Source: Oscillospiraceae bacterium (lineage in GTDB: Bacteria > Bacillota > Clostridia > Oscillospirales > JAKOTC01). From it: a stretch of 53,029 nt of DNA. The notes under the pieces are model-generated. The model made no database searches. It was not told the origin of the DNA and saw only the letters and a program-made list of their open reading frames with translations. The DNA is taken from NCBI GenBank assembly GCA_035353335.1, contig DAOPZJ010000010.1, forward strand, positions 1-53,029, given 5' to 3'. Position 1 is the first letter of the stretch; the number at the start of each line of letters is the position of its first letter. Both the position numbers and the translations under genes were made by a program. This document shows positions 24,540 to 32,818 of the stretch, piece after piece.

Positions 24540-25715
24540 ATGAAGAAGTACATCGCAGTTTTGGAAATCCTGCTTGCAGCAGTATTATTCTCCATTTCTT
24601 TTTCGGGGACTCAGACGAGAAAAATTCAATCTTACTCAATAGCGGAAGGAGGGTCACTGACACTTACAGCGTATGAAGGCTCTGCATATTATTGGTATAT
24701 CGGCGATGACGCCAATCAAAAGTATTTTTGCAATACGGACACCGCATTAAAATACGGAGTCGAGTTTCTCGGAAGCAACAGCAGAACACTGACGATTAAA
24801 AGTGTCAACCCGAAAAAATTCTTTGCAATGGTTAGTTGTTGGGATAAAGAACAGCCTTACAGTGGAAATAAATACGTTGGTAACGAATTATTCATATGTT
24901 TTGTATCACTCACTTCCTCTAAAACAAAGATATCGAGTGTACCTTATGCCTCTTCAGCGCCATCTGTTATATCGGCGACATTCAATTCACCGATTCCGAA
25001 ACTGGAATATAATTTAAAAATGGCAAGTGTGAACCCAGGTGAAACAATCAATTTAATCGCAACACATTCTTTAAAAGAATCAGTAAAGGGATTAATTTCT
25101 TATCAGTGGTACGAAAGTGCAAAAAGCGATTATTGTAACGCCAAAGCCATTTCAGACGCAATTTCCGATACTTACACCATTGATGGAAACACCCATTCCG
25201 GAACGACACGCTATTACTATTGTATAATAACCAATGAATTGAATGGCGAAAAATACACCAATAAGGGCGACGGCATGGAGATGGTCGAGATCACCTTCGC
25301 TGGGGAGCACATTCACGCGTACAGCGAGTGGAAAATAAAAACAGAGCCGACCTGCACCGAGAACGGCGTAAAAACCCGAACTTGCGAATGCGGAGATAAA
25401 CAGCAGGAGGTTATCTCGGCGCTCGGACATACATTCAGCGAATGGGCAGTAAAAACTGCAGCGAATGAGACCGCAGAAGGGCAGGAAGAACGCAGCTGCA
25501 TCAAATGCGGTGCGGTTGAGAGTCGTATTATTCCGCGAACCGAAACATCATCAGAAAGCGCATCAAGTATCCCTATAACTCAAATAAACGGACAATCAGC
25601 AGATCAATTTAAAACTAAATGGTGGATTTTTGCAATTGTTCTCATTGGTATCGCCGGTGGAGCGGTTTACGGCTTAATTCTGATAAAAAAGAAAAAATCA
25701 AATAGTAATTTATAA
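24540..25715 (+). CDS. Surface protein with Ig-like region and paired-Cys repeats, C-terminal membrane anchor
   Basis: 391 aa from ATG at 24540 with AGAAGGAT upstream. Residues 1-23 are a signal peptide. Residues 35-150 look beta-rich (LTAYEGSAYYWYIGDD ... RTLTIKSVNP). Residues 170-270 have an Ig-like look (ISYQWYESA ... TYTIDGNTH ... RYYYCIITNE). Then come two related modules with H-x-[YF]-SEW and paired Cys (CTENGVKTRTCECG; ERSCIKCG), a motif common in large Clostridia surface proteins. A final helix (IFAIVLIGIAGGAVYGLILI) is followed by KKKK. No catalytic motif seen. Function unknown; probably adhesion or binding. Divergent from the transglutaminase-like gene. Confidence 0.75.
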   Translation: MKKYIAVLEILLAAVLFSISFSGTQTRKIQSYSIAEGGSLTLTAYEGSAYYWYIGDDANQKYFCNTDTALKYGVEFLGSNSRTLTIKSVNPKKFFAMVSCWDKEQPYSGNKYVGNELFICFVSLTSSKTKISSVPYASSAPSVISATFNSPIPKLEYNLKMASVNPGETINLIATHSLKESVKGLISYQWYESAKSDYCNAKAISDAISDTYTIDGNTHSGTTRYYYCIITNELNGEKYTNKGDGMEMVEITFAGEHIHAYSEWKIKTEPTCTENGVKTRTCECGDKQQEVISALGHTFSEWAVKTAANETAEGQEERSCIKCGAVESRIIPRTETSSESASSIPITQINGQSADQFKTKWWIFAIVLIGIAGGAVYGLILIKKKKSNSNL

Positions 25716-25903
25716 CCATTCATAACACACCCAGAAGCTTATCACATGCGAAGAAAATAATAGAATTATAAATTGATCCGCTCATGGGCGTATTATGGTT
25801 AGAAAGGTTAGCAGAGAGCGCAGCTTATCTAAGCGTAAAAAGGGGACAGTCCTGAGTCCTTCCGGAGAGATTATCCTTCTGCGAAGAAAAAATACTAATA
25901 GAT
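25716..25903. other. Intergenic stretch between convergent genes; possible repeat remnant
   Basis: No gene seen. It contains GGGGACAGTCC (25842-25852) within an A-rich context, a motif shared by some dispersed intergenic repeats, and two imperfect copies of GCGAAGAAAA (near 25749 and 25881). No T-rich terminator for the upstream surface-protein gene is clear before 25904. Confidence 0.35.
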
Positions 25904-25937
25904 AAAAAGCACCCGTAAGATATACGAGTGCTTTTTT
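25904..25937 (-). terminator. Intrinsic terminator after tRNA-Arg
   Basis: On the minus strand, GCAC-CGTA and TACG-GTGC arms (with one internal mismatch) close a 5-base loop and are followed by five T. The A tract on the other side makes it usable for the plus strand too. It lies directly at the 3' end of tRNA-Arg. Confidence 0.8.
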
Positions 25938-26013
25938 GGCACTCCCGGTGCGATTTGAACGCATGGCCTGCCGCTTAGGAGGCGGCCGCTCTATCCAGCT
26001 GAGCTACGGGAGC
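25937..26013 (-). tRNA. tRNA-Arg (anticodon CCT)
   Basis: 77 bases with CCA encoded. Acceptor GCTCCCG pairs with CGGGAGT (terminal G-U). The anticodon stem GCCGC/GCGGC carries loop CTCCTAA with CCT, and the T arm is TGCG-TTCAAAT-CGCA. Decodes AGG. Its 5' end is 7 bases from the 3' end of RNase P RNA on the same strand. Confidence 0.97.
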
Positions 26014-26020
26014 ATATTTT

Positions 26021-26390
26021 CGGCAGTCGGCAAACGATCCGGTCTGTAAGCCGGGTTCTGTACGGTTTTCACCGTGACGACCATCTATCTGGGACAGACA
26101 TTGCTGTCCGCCTCGTGCCATCAGTCGGGAATGCGCCGGGCCGGCGCGTCACCCAGTCGATGTTGCTTCGAATAGAGTTTACAGGGAGCGACAGTCTCCC
26201 GCCGCGCCGGTGAGCTCTTACCTCGCCTTTCCACCCTTACCCGAACCGTTGCCGGAACAGGCGGTATATCTCTGTTGCACTTGTCCGAGGGTCACCCCTG
26301 GCGGCCGTTAGCCGTTATTCTGCCCTATGAAGCCCGGACTTTCCTCCCCTTGCAGGGCGGCCGTCCGACCGGGTCGTTTGCCGACTGCCG
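26021..26390 (-). ncRNA. rnpB: RNase P RNA
   Basis: About 370 bases. The terminal stem P1 is formed by CGGCAGTCGGCAAACGA at the 5' end and TCGTTTGCCGACTGCCG at the 3' end. The universal cores are present: GAGGAAAGTCCGGGC near the 5' end and ACAGAACCCGGCTTACAG near the 3' end, plus GAGGTAAGAGCTCACCGGC in the specificity domain. It is the catalytic RNA that matures tRNA 5' ends. It sits 8 bases after the galU stop and 7 before tRNA-Arg. No separate promoter fits in the gap, so one inside galU or read-through is implied. Confidence 0.97.
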
Positions 26391-26398
26391 AAATTTTA

Positions 26399-27268
26399 TT
26401 ATAAACTTTTTACGAATGTTTTTAAATAGTTAATAAAATCCGTGCCAAGTTCGGGATGTTTAACGCCGATTTCAATGATTGCTTCGAGATATCCGAGTTT
26501 GTTTCCGATATCGTATCGTTTGCCCGAAAAATCTACTCCGATCATGCCGTCGCGTTTGGCCAGTACCCGCATGGCGTCTGTGAGTTGAATTTCGCCGCCC
26601 GCTCCCGGAGGGGTATTATCGAGGACATCAAAGATTGCCGGCGTTAGTACGCATCTGCCTAAAATCGAATAAAGGGACATAATCCGATCGTCGGTCGGTT
26701 TTTCGACCATGTCTGAGACTGCAAAAGTTTTTTCACCGAGCGGGGAAACTTCAAGGGAGCAATATTTTTTGATCGCTTCGCGGCTGACTTGCTTAATGCC
26801 CGCGACGCCTTTGCCGTATTTCTCGTATGCAGCACATAGTTCGCCGATGGCAGGAGTATCGCCGATAACGACATCGTCTCCGTAGAGTACCGCAAACGGC
26901 TCATCGCCGACAAATCCACGCGCACAACTGATCGCATGCCCAAGCCCTTTGGTTTCTTTTTGGCGCACAAAGAAGATATTCGCCATCTTGGCCGTATCCA
27001 GCACAGAATTGTATAATTCGGTCTTTTTACCTGCCAGAAGCCGTTCCTCGAGTTCCGGAGAGCGGTCAAAATGATCTTCCATCGCTGCTTTCCCACGGTT
27101 GGTAATAATCAAGATATCGGTAATGCCGGCTGCAACCGCTTCTTCGACGATATATTGGATAGAGGGCTTATCGACGATGGTCAGCATCTCTTTCGGAATC
27201 GCTTTAGTCGCCGGCAAAACACGGGTCCCGAGACCTGCGGCCGGAATGACGGCTTTTTTAACTTTCAA
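26399..27268 (-). CDS. galU: UTP-glucose-1-phosphate uridylyltransferase
   Basis: 289 aa, start TTG at 27268 with AAAGGAGCG upstream. Makes UDP-glucose for glycolipids, teichoic acid decoration and polysaccharides. The nucleotidyl-transferase N-terminus KAVIPAAGLGTRVLPATK and the metal-site region VLYGDDVVIGD are intact, as is GEIQLTDAM. It lies 13 bases after the zinc-ribbon membrane protein gene and runs straight into rnpB. Confidence 0.96.
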   Translation of the reverse strand: MKVKKAVIPAAGLGTRVLPATKAIPKEMLTIVDKPSIQYIVEEAVAAGITDILIITNRGKAAMEDHFDRSPELEERLLAGKKTELYNSVLDTAKMANIFFVRQKETKGLGHAISCARGFVGDEPFAVLYGDDVVIGDTPAIGELCAAYEKYGKGVAGIKQVSREAIKKYCSLEVSPLGEKTFAVSDMVEKPTDDRIMSLYSILGRCVLTPAIFDVLDNTPPGAGGEIQLTDAMRVLAKRDGMIGVDFSGKRYDIGNKLGYLEAIIEIGVKHPELGTDFINYLKTFVKSL

Positions 27269-27281
27269 AAATATCGCTCCT

Positions 27282-28295
27282 TTAACTGAAAATCAAGCAG
27301 ATATAGGCTACTGCGGATGAAGCAAAGAAATAGAGTATAACCGGAAATAAAACCGCAAAAGCGTTGACGCCGCCTTTCGCGGAGAACAGATATTCGCGCT
27401 GATAACGGTCATAGGAACGCTGCCGGATCATCCTGATGGTTTTTATGGCTTTGTTGTAATAGAGCTTCATACCGAAAAATCCGCAAAAGACCATCGACAG
27501 AACATATAAAACCGCCGTGAGCATAATGCAGATGTTTAAAGTAGACATGTTAGCCGTCATAAAATCGTTCAGAATGCGTAATTCTTCGGCTAAATAGGCA
27601 TTATAATCGGTAATTGTATTGGCAGCCGTCAGCAAAGCATCTGAACTTTTTACAAAGAAAATACCATAAAAGGCTATAATTGGAGATATGACTGCTAATG
27701 TAAGTGCAGTTCCGGCGCCAATCACTTTATGATAAAACAACCAGAAGAAAGATGCAAAAAAAGCATAGACGGAAAAAGCATTTTTACCCCGGCTGATTTT
27801 CTTGAAACGCTCCATAACGTCTTCGGAATTACTGCCGTAAAAACGTGCCAAATCAGCCCGGCTGATATCATCAACCAATTTCCCGTCATCATTGTAAACG
27901 GTATCAAAATCGTTATAGGCATGAGAACCGGGAGGAGGCGGATAATTCGGCACAGTTTTATATTCAGGATTCGGAGCCGTTAACTCATGACCGCAATTGA
28001 TACAGACACGAAACAATGGGTTATTGCGATAACCACAGAATTCACAGACTAATTGTCCGTTTTCGTCGGAGCTGCTGCGGATGGGTTGAACGCTCGGTGG
28101 CTGAGAAAGCGTTGCAAGCTCGTTAACCGTATCAAAATTACCGTTTCGGTGTTCAGACGCAAAAAAGCAGGCATTCGTTTCTTTCCAGCAGCCTCGATGA
28201 TGAGCCGTTCCGCATTCCGGACAATAGACGATATCGTCTTTATCGGTAAATTCTTTTTTGCAGACGGGACAGATTTTTCCCTGCCAAAAATTCAT
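27282..28295 (-). CDS. Membrane protein with N-terminal zinc-binding (RING-like and zinc-ribbon) domains
   Basis: 337 aa from ATG at 28295 with GGAAAGG 7 bases upstream; the longer frame from 28340 lacks a site. Residues 8-45 form a Cys/His cluster (CPVCKKEF, YCPECGTAHHRGCW, NACFF) like prokaryotic RING-finger proteins. Residues 95-120 are a second ribbon (CEFCGYRNN ... CINCGHEL). A Pro-rich spacer follows, then about four membrane helices (AFFASFFWLFYHKVIGAG, LALAVISPIIAFYG, NICIMLTAVLYVLSMVF, FAVLFPVILYFFASSAVAYI), resembling the DUF2628 arrangement. Function unknown. Cotranscribed with galU by spacing. Confidence 0.75.
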   Translation of the reverse strand: MNFWQGKICPVCKKEFTDKDDIVYCPECGTAHHRGCWKETNACFFASEHRNGNFDTVNELATLSQPPSVQPIRSSSDENGQLVCEFCGYRNNPLFRVCINCGHELTAPNPEYKTVPNYPPPPGSHAYNDFDTVYNDDGKLVDDISRADLARFYGSNSEDVMERFKKISRGKNAFSVYAFFASFFWLFYHKVIGAGTALTLAVISPIIAFYGIFFVKSSDALLTAANTITDYNAYLAEELRILNDFMTANMSTLNICIMLTAVLYVLSMVFCGFFGMKLYYNKAIKTIRMIRQRSYDRYQREYLFSAKGGVNAFAVLFPVILYFFASSAVAYICLIFS

Positions 28296-28352
28296 GTTAA
28301 CGCCTTTCCGAAAAAATTCGTGACTGGTGCTAAGCCGCAAATCACTTAAAAT

Positions 28353-28381
28353 ATATTAACCAAATATTTATGTTTTGTCAA
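28353..28381 (-). promoter_or_regulatory. SigA-type promoter for the zinc-ribbon protein, galU and rnpB run
   Basis: On the minus strand, TTGACA (28376-28381) and TAATAT (28353-28358) with a 17-base spacer, about 55 bases before the ATG at 28295. Confidence 0.7.
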
Positions 28382-28410
28382 GTAAAGAACCGCAATCGAT
28401 GAAAGCAAAC

Positions 28411-28446
28411 AAAAGGCGCACATACGGAATTTGCCGTATGTGCGCC
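28411..28446 (-). terminator. Intrinsic terminator after potD
   Basis: GGCGCACATACGG (28415-28427) pairs perfectly with CCGTATGTGCGCC (28434-28446) around 6 bases. On the minus strand it is followed by four T, a G and three T. It closes the potABCD operon. Confidence 0.92.
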
Positions 28447-28458
28447 TTTGAAACTCGC

Positions 28459-29634
28459 TTAATAATCCGTACGTTTTTTCTTTCTGACGACCAGGAAGAC
28501 GATCAATGCGGCCACAAAGACGGCAAGCGCAATTAAAACATACCAGCTCCAGCCTGAGCTCGAGGTCTTTACCGTGTCAAACAGTTCGTTTGTATATTTG
28601 GTGGTTTCGGTGGGAAGAGTTTTAAATTCGACACCGCGCTTTAAAACTTCCTGAGAGGGATAGGCAATAGGATTTTCAGCCACTTCCGTGTCCATGAAAG
28701 CCTTCGCAGCGCTGATAGGTGTGGAATAACCGAGGTATTCCGTATTTTGTCCGGAAATCTCGGGGTCACACAAAAAATTGATATATTTCTCGGCGGCCGT
28801 TTTGTTTAGAGCACCGGTGGGGATGCAGATGGAGTCGACGAAGACGTTAAAACCCTCTTTGGGGAAGCAGAACGCAAGGTCCGGGTTTTCGGCCTGCATG
28901 GTTAAAAAGTCGCCGGCATAATAAGGGGCGATCCAGGCCTCTTCGGTCTCCATTTGAGAAAATACCTGATCCATGACATAACTTTGCACCAGTTTCTTTT
29001 GCTCAGACAGCTTTGCGGCAGCCTTATCAAGCTCACTTGAGGAGGTCGTGTTAACGTCGATACCGAGCAGCATCTGGGCAATGGCGAACGCGTCGCGGCT
29101 GTTGTCAAACATCAGGATTTTACCGCTGTATTGGCTGTTCCATAGTAAATCCCAGCTTGTAACTTCTTCGGTGACGTACTTGCTGTTATAGATCAAACCC
29201 ACGCAGCCCCAGGTATAAGGCACACTGTATTCATTGGCGGGATCAAATATGCGGTTTTTAAATTCAACATCGATATTAGAATAGTTCGGGATGTTGGAAA
29301 AATCAAGCTTTTGCACAAGCCCTTCTTCAATTAGTTTTCCGACCATATAGTCGGAAGGAATGATGACGTCATAACTCGCGCCGCCTGTTTTGAGTTTGGC
29401 GTAGAGTGCCTCATTGGAATCATAAGTCGAATAGTTGACTTTGATGCCGGTGCGGCGGGTGAATTCTGCGTTGACATCAAGACCGCCGTCTGTGCCGTCG
29501 GAGATGTACTGACCCCAGTTGTAAACGTTGATTTCCTCGCCTGTCAGCGGAACTGCGGCGTCCGTCGCAAAAACGGGCAAAACCATGCCTGCCAGTAAGA
29601 ACAGAGAAAACACGAGCGCGAAGACCTTTTTCAT
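28459..29634 (-). CDS. potD: Spermidine/putrescine-binding protein, C-terminally membrane anchored
   Basis: 391 aa. A signal peptide (about 1-23) has no lipobox Cys. The PotD fold follows: EINVYNWGQYISDG, YDVIIPSDYMVGKLIEEGL, YSVPYTWGCVGLIYNSKYV and EAWIAPYYAGDF. After the binding domain comes a Ser/Gly linker and a membrane helix (YVLIALAVFVAALIVFLVV) with an RKKKR tail. Binding proteins of Gram-positive ABC systems are usually lipoproteins; here the anchor is at the C-terminus. It captures polyamines for PotABC. Last gene of potA-B-C-D, 22 bases after potC. Confidence 0.93.
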   Translation of the reverse strand: MKKVFALVFSLFLLAGMVLPVFATDAAVPLTGEEINVYNWGQYISDGTDGGLDVNAEFTRRTGIKVNYSTYDSNEALYAKLKTGGASYDVIIPSDYMVGKLIEEGLVQKLDFSNIPNYSNIDVEFKNRIFDPANEYSVPYTWGCVGLIYNSKYVTEEVTSWDLLWNSQYSGKILMFDNSRDAFAIAQMLLGIDVNTTSSSELDKAAAKLSEQKKLVQSYVMDQVFSQMETEEAWIAPYYAGDFLTMQAENPDLAFCFPKEGFNVFVDSICIPTGALNKTAAEKYINFLCDPEISGQNTEYLGYSTPISAAKAFMDTEVAENPIAYPSQEVLKRGVEFKTLPTETTKYTNELFDTVKTSSSGWSWYVLIALAVFVAALIVFLVVRKKKRTDY

Positions 29635-29656
29635 CTCTCAAACCTCCTGAAATATT

Positions 29657-30484
29657 TTATTGCATATTTTGTGCAACCGGCGTATCAAGCCGCTGCTTTT
29701 TTTTATCGTCATAACTCTGCATGATCGTCATACCTGCCATAACCAAAACAATTGCAAGGAAGATGATAGTAAACAAGGCATAAATTTTCGGGGGAAGGGG
29801 CTTTTTGGTGTAGCTGTAGATCTCAATCGGAAGCGTAGTGTAGGACGGGCCGTAGACAAAATAGGAAATGACGAAATCGTCAAGGCTCATCGTAAACGCC
29901 ATAAGACCGCCGGTGATAATACCAGGTAAAATTTCGGGCAGTATGACTTTGAAGAATGATTGCACCGGAGTGCAGCCGAGGTCGAGCGCCGCCTCGTTGA
30001 GATTGGGGTTCAATTGCCGCAGTTTCGGAATCACCGAAAGGATGACATAAGGCAGGTTAAAAGTGATGTGCGCAATCAGCAGCGTGCCGAAGCCCAGAAT
30101 ATTATTGTTGGCGATCATACGTCCCGCAAAGGCGAATAACAACGCTAACGAAATGCCGGTCACGATCTCCGGGTTGGTCATCGGGATGTTAGTCGCGGTC
30201 ATGATCAGCGATTTCGTGCGTTTTCCCATTTTCTCAATGCCGATGGATGCAGCGGTTCCGAGCACTGTGGCGATGAACGAAGATAAGATTGCGATGATTA
30301 GAGAATTGAGCAGCAGTCGAAGTAAGGTGTCATCTTTGAAAAACTCCAGATAATTATAAAAGGTGAAATTCTTGAAAACGGTCATATCTTTCCCGGAATT
30401 GAACGATGCCACTACCAATAGTACGATTGGGGCATAGAGCACGATAAAGACAATGACGGTAAAAATCCTGCTGAATCGTTTCAT
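29657..30484 (-). CDS. potC: Spermidine/putrescine ABC transporter permease PotC
   Basis: 275 aa, six membrane helices, with the ABC-permease coupling segment NLNEAALDLGCTPVQSFFKV followed by ILPEILPGIITGGLMAF. The PotC-type central motif SLDDFVISYFVYGP is present. It overlaps the potB stop by 4 bases (ATGA). It forms the membrane channel together with PotB. Confidence 0.95.
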   Translation of the reverse strand: MKRFSRIFTVIVFIVLYAPIVLLVVASFNSGKDMTVFKNFTFYNYLEFFKDDTLLRLLLNSLIIAILSSFIATVLGTAASIGIEKMGKRTKSLIMTATNIPMTNPEIVTGISLALLFAFAGRMIANNNILGFGTLLIAHITFNLPYVILSVIPKLRQLNPNLNEAALDLGCTPVQSFFKVILPEILPGIITGGLMAFTMSLDDFVISYFVYGPSYTTLPIEIYSYTKKPLPPKIYALFTIIFLAIVLVMAGMTIMQSYDDKKKQRLDTPVAQNMQ

Positions 30485-31293
30485 ACGAGCGTTACCTCAT
30501 CATTGTCTGTGAATTTATTCATGATGCCCATGCAGATAAAGACGATGACCATCAGGCAGAGAGACATTGCCGCACCCACGTTGAAGTTATACGATGCTTT
30601 GAACTGGCTCTCGATCACATCACCGATCATGGCAGTGCCGGTTCCGCCGAGCTTTTTCGAGATATAAAAGGTGCTTACCGCCGGAACAAAAACCATTGTG
30701 ACGCCGGAGATGATGCCGGGAATCGAGAGCGGCAGATAAACCTTCGAGAGAACTTGAAACCCGTTGCAGCCGAGGTCTTGAGCGGCCTCGACGAGCGCGG
30801 GGTTGATTTTGACCAAAACGCTGTAAAGCGGTAAAATCATATAGGGAAGATAATTATATACCATGCCGAAAACGACTGCCGTCGGGGTGCGCAGCATCGT
30901 CACCGGACCGATCCCGAATATTCCGAGTAACTGATTGATGACACCGGTGTCTTCAAGCATTGCGACGAGCGCAAGGGTGCGAAGCAAAAAGCTCGTGCAC
31001 ATCGGCAGCAGCAGAAGCAGTGTCATGATGCGCTGAGCAGCCGGAGATGCATGCGCAATCGCGTAGGCCATTGGATAACCGATCACCAAACAGCATGCGG
31101 CAGAAATGATTGCAAGCCAAAGAGAATCGGCAAACGTGGGCAGATATTGCTTTAATCCGGTGATGTTGGAAAAGGTGAATTGGCCGGTTGCGTTGTCTGT
31201 GAAGGCGAAATAAAAGACCACGGCGAGAGGTATGATCGTGAACAGCGCCATCCAGAGAATATAGGGCGCCGCAAGCAGCTTAGCCCTCTTCAT
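30481..31293 (-). CDS. potB: Spermidine/putrescine ABC transporter permease PotB
   Basis: 270 aa from the ATG at 31293, which has GGAGG 6 bases upstream; the ATG at 31335 lies deeper in potA and lacks a site. Six helices and the coupling motif LVEAAQDLGCNGFQVLSKV are seen, as is FVPAVSTFYISKKLGGTG. It overlaps the potA end by 14 bases, so translation is coupled. Confidence 0.95.
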   Translation of the reverse strand: MKRAKLLAAPYILWMALFTIIPLAVVFYFAFTDNATGQFTFSNITGLKQYLPTFADSLWLAIISAACCLVIGYPMAYAIAHASPAAQRIMTLLLLLPMCTSFLLRTLALVAMLEDTGVINQLLGIFGIGPVTMLRTPTAVVFGMVYNYLPYMILPLYSVLVKINPALVEAAQDLGCNGFQVLSKVYLPLSIPGIISGVTMVFVPAVSTFYISKKLGGTGTAMIGDVIESQFKASYNFNVGAAMSLCLMVIVFICMGIMNKFTDNDEVTLV

Positions 31294-32416
31294 TCTCTTC
31301 CTCCGTACTATCGTTTGCTTCGCTCTCTTCGTCATACTGTTCGCTGAAGGACGAATAATCGCCGAACCTGCCGGAGTAGTCGCTCTTATGCATGATATGT
31401 ATGGCGTCGGGTTCGATGACGAAAGCGACTTCGGTGCCCATTTCGAGATAATCGGTCGACTGGATCAGCCATTTATAGCCGCTGACGTCGACGATAAATT
31501 CATAATGCACACCTTTAAAGGTGACTGATGTGATGGTGCCTTTGATATGTCCTTTTTCAAATGGGATGATGTCGATGTCTTCGGGACGAATGACGACGTC
31601 GACCGGAGTATTTGGTTCAAATCCCGAATCCAGACAATCGAATTTGCGCCCGCAGAACTCGACCAGACGATCCTCGAGCATGACGCCGTCGATGATATTT
31701 GATTCGCCGATAAAGTCGGCGACAAATGCGTTGATCGGTTCGTTGTAAATATCTTCGGGCGTTCCGATCTGCAGAATCTTCCCATTGTCCATGACTACTA
31801 CGCGGTCGCTCATCGTGAGCGCTTCTTCCTGGTCATGCGTGACATAGACAAACGTGATGCCGAGCTGCTGTTGAATGCGCTTGAGTTCCGCCTGCATGTC
31901 TTTGCGCAGGCGCATATCGAGTGCACCGAGTGGTTCGTCGAGCAGCAGCACGCGGGGGCGGCAGACGAGTGCGCGGGCGATTGCGACGCGCTGCTGCTGG
32001 CCGCCGGAGAGCGCACTGCTGTTGCGGCGTTCAAATCCATGCAGATTCACGAGATCGAGCATCGAAAACACCCGTTCTCGGATTTCTTTCTCGGGCAGCT
32101 TTTGAAGCCGAAGACCAAAAGCGATATTTTCAAATACATCCAAATGAGGGAACAGGGCGTATTTTTGAAAAACCGTGTTCACATGGCGCTTATATGGAGG
32201 AAGATCGGTGATGTCTTTTTCATCAAAATAAACCAAGCCCGAATGCGGCGTCAAAAAACCGCCGATAATTCTCAGCGTAGTGGTTTTTCCGCAGCCGCTC
32301 GGGCCTAAAAAAGTTATAAATTCCTTGCTGTTAATGGAGAGATTGATGGATTTCAAAACCTCTTCGCCATCGAAAACCATACTGATATCCGATAGGCGGA
32401 TAAGTTCTTTTGGCAT
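31280..32416 (-). CDS. potA: Spermidine/putrescine ABC transporter ATPase PotA
   Basis: 378 aa. Walker A GPSGCGKTT, signature LSGGQQQRVAIARAL, Walker B VLLLDEPLGALD and H-loop VTHDQEEA are intact. A C-terminal TOBE-type domain (residues about 235-350) follows, then an acidic tail with many Glu/Asp/Ser. First gene of potABCD, with a GGGG-rich ribosome site. Confidence 0.96.
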   Translation of the reverse strand: MPKELIRLSDISMVFDGEEVLKSINLSINSKEFITFLGPSGCGKTTTLRIIGGFLTPHSGLVYFDEKDITDLPPYKRHVNTVFQKYALFPHLDVFENIAFGLRLQKLPEKEIRERVFSMLDLVNLHGFERRNSSALSGGQQQRVAIARALVCRPRVLLLDEPLGALDMRLRKDMQAELKRIQQQLGITFVYVTHDQEEALTMSDRVVVMDNGKILQIGTPEDIYNEPINAFVADFIGESNIIDGVMLEDRLVEFCGRKFDCLDSGFEPNTPVDVVIRPEDIDIIPFEKGHIKGTITSVTFKGVHYEFIVDVSGYKWLIQSTDYLEMGTEVAFVIEPDAIHIMHKSDYSGRFGDYSSFSEQYDEESEANDSTEEENEEG

Positions 32417-32500
32417 CTATCATCCCCCAAATCGTTAAAAAATCAGCCCGGCGTTGCCTCGCTTTTTTGTCACAAAGCATCCGCGGACCGTGCAAGTTTT

Positions 32501-32529
32501 AATATAGCGTTTTCCCAAAAGAATGTCAA
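32501..32529 (-). promoter_or_regulatory. SigA-type promoter for potABCD
   Basis: On the minus strand, TTGACA (32524-32529) and TATATT (32501-32506) with a 17-base spacer. The leader of about 80 bases contains a weak hairpin (AGC-GGC / GCC-GCT) followed by six T at about 32446-32441, so leader-level control is possible. The region 32530-32710, between the divergent promoters, shows no gene. Confidence 0.65.
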
Positions 32530-32713
32530 TATATTTTTCGATTTTTTTCGTGGTTATTTTCGAACTGCTGATTTAACAAGCGGCTTTTGAACTCAGCAAT
32601 TTGTTGATTGTATGATAATATTTCGAGCAAATGGTTGAATCCATCTGAAAAGTGCTCAATCGTTGCGTGCCGAATTACAAACATTTTCGTTTATCTTTTC
32701 TTCTGTTTTTTAC

Positions 32714-32742
32714 TTGACATTTGAGGGATAATTTGGTAAAAT
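32714..32742 (+). promoter_or_regulatory. SigA-type promoter for the CAP-domain lipoprotein
   Basis: TTGACA (32714-32719) and TAAAAT (32737-32742) with a 17-base spacer. The leader that follows holds two interlocking short pairings: ACGCG (32750-32754) with CGCGT (32772-32776), and GCTCTG (32762-32767) with CAGAGC (32791-32796), the latter followed by five T. Confidence 0.7.
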
Positions 32743-32818
32743 TATTGTAACGCGTGGAAAAGCTCTGACTCCGCGTTGTTGCATAAAAAACAGAGCATTT
32801 TTGAAAGAGGGAAAAATC

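Noticed and set aside
31293..31335. Upstream ATG for potB
   Set aside because: It would extend the overlap with potA to 56 bases and lacks a ribosome site; the ATG at 31293 has GGAGG 6 bases before it.
32750..32818. preQ1-type riboswitch in the lipoprotein leader
   Set aside because: The A-rich stretch after a hairpin is suggestive, but the preQ1 loop and tail bases do not match and the gene has no link to queuosine.
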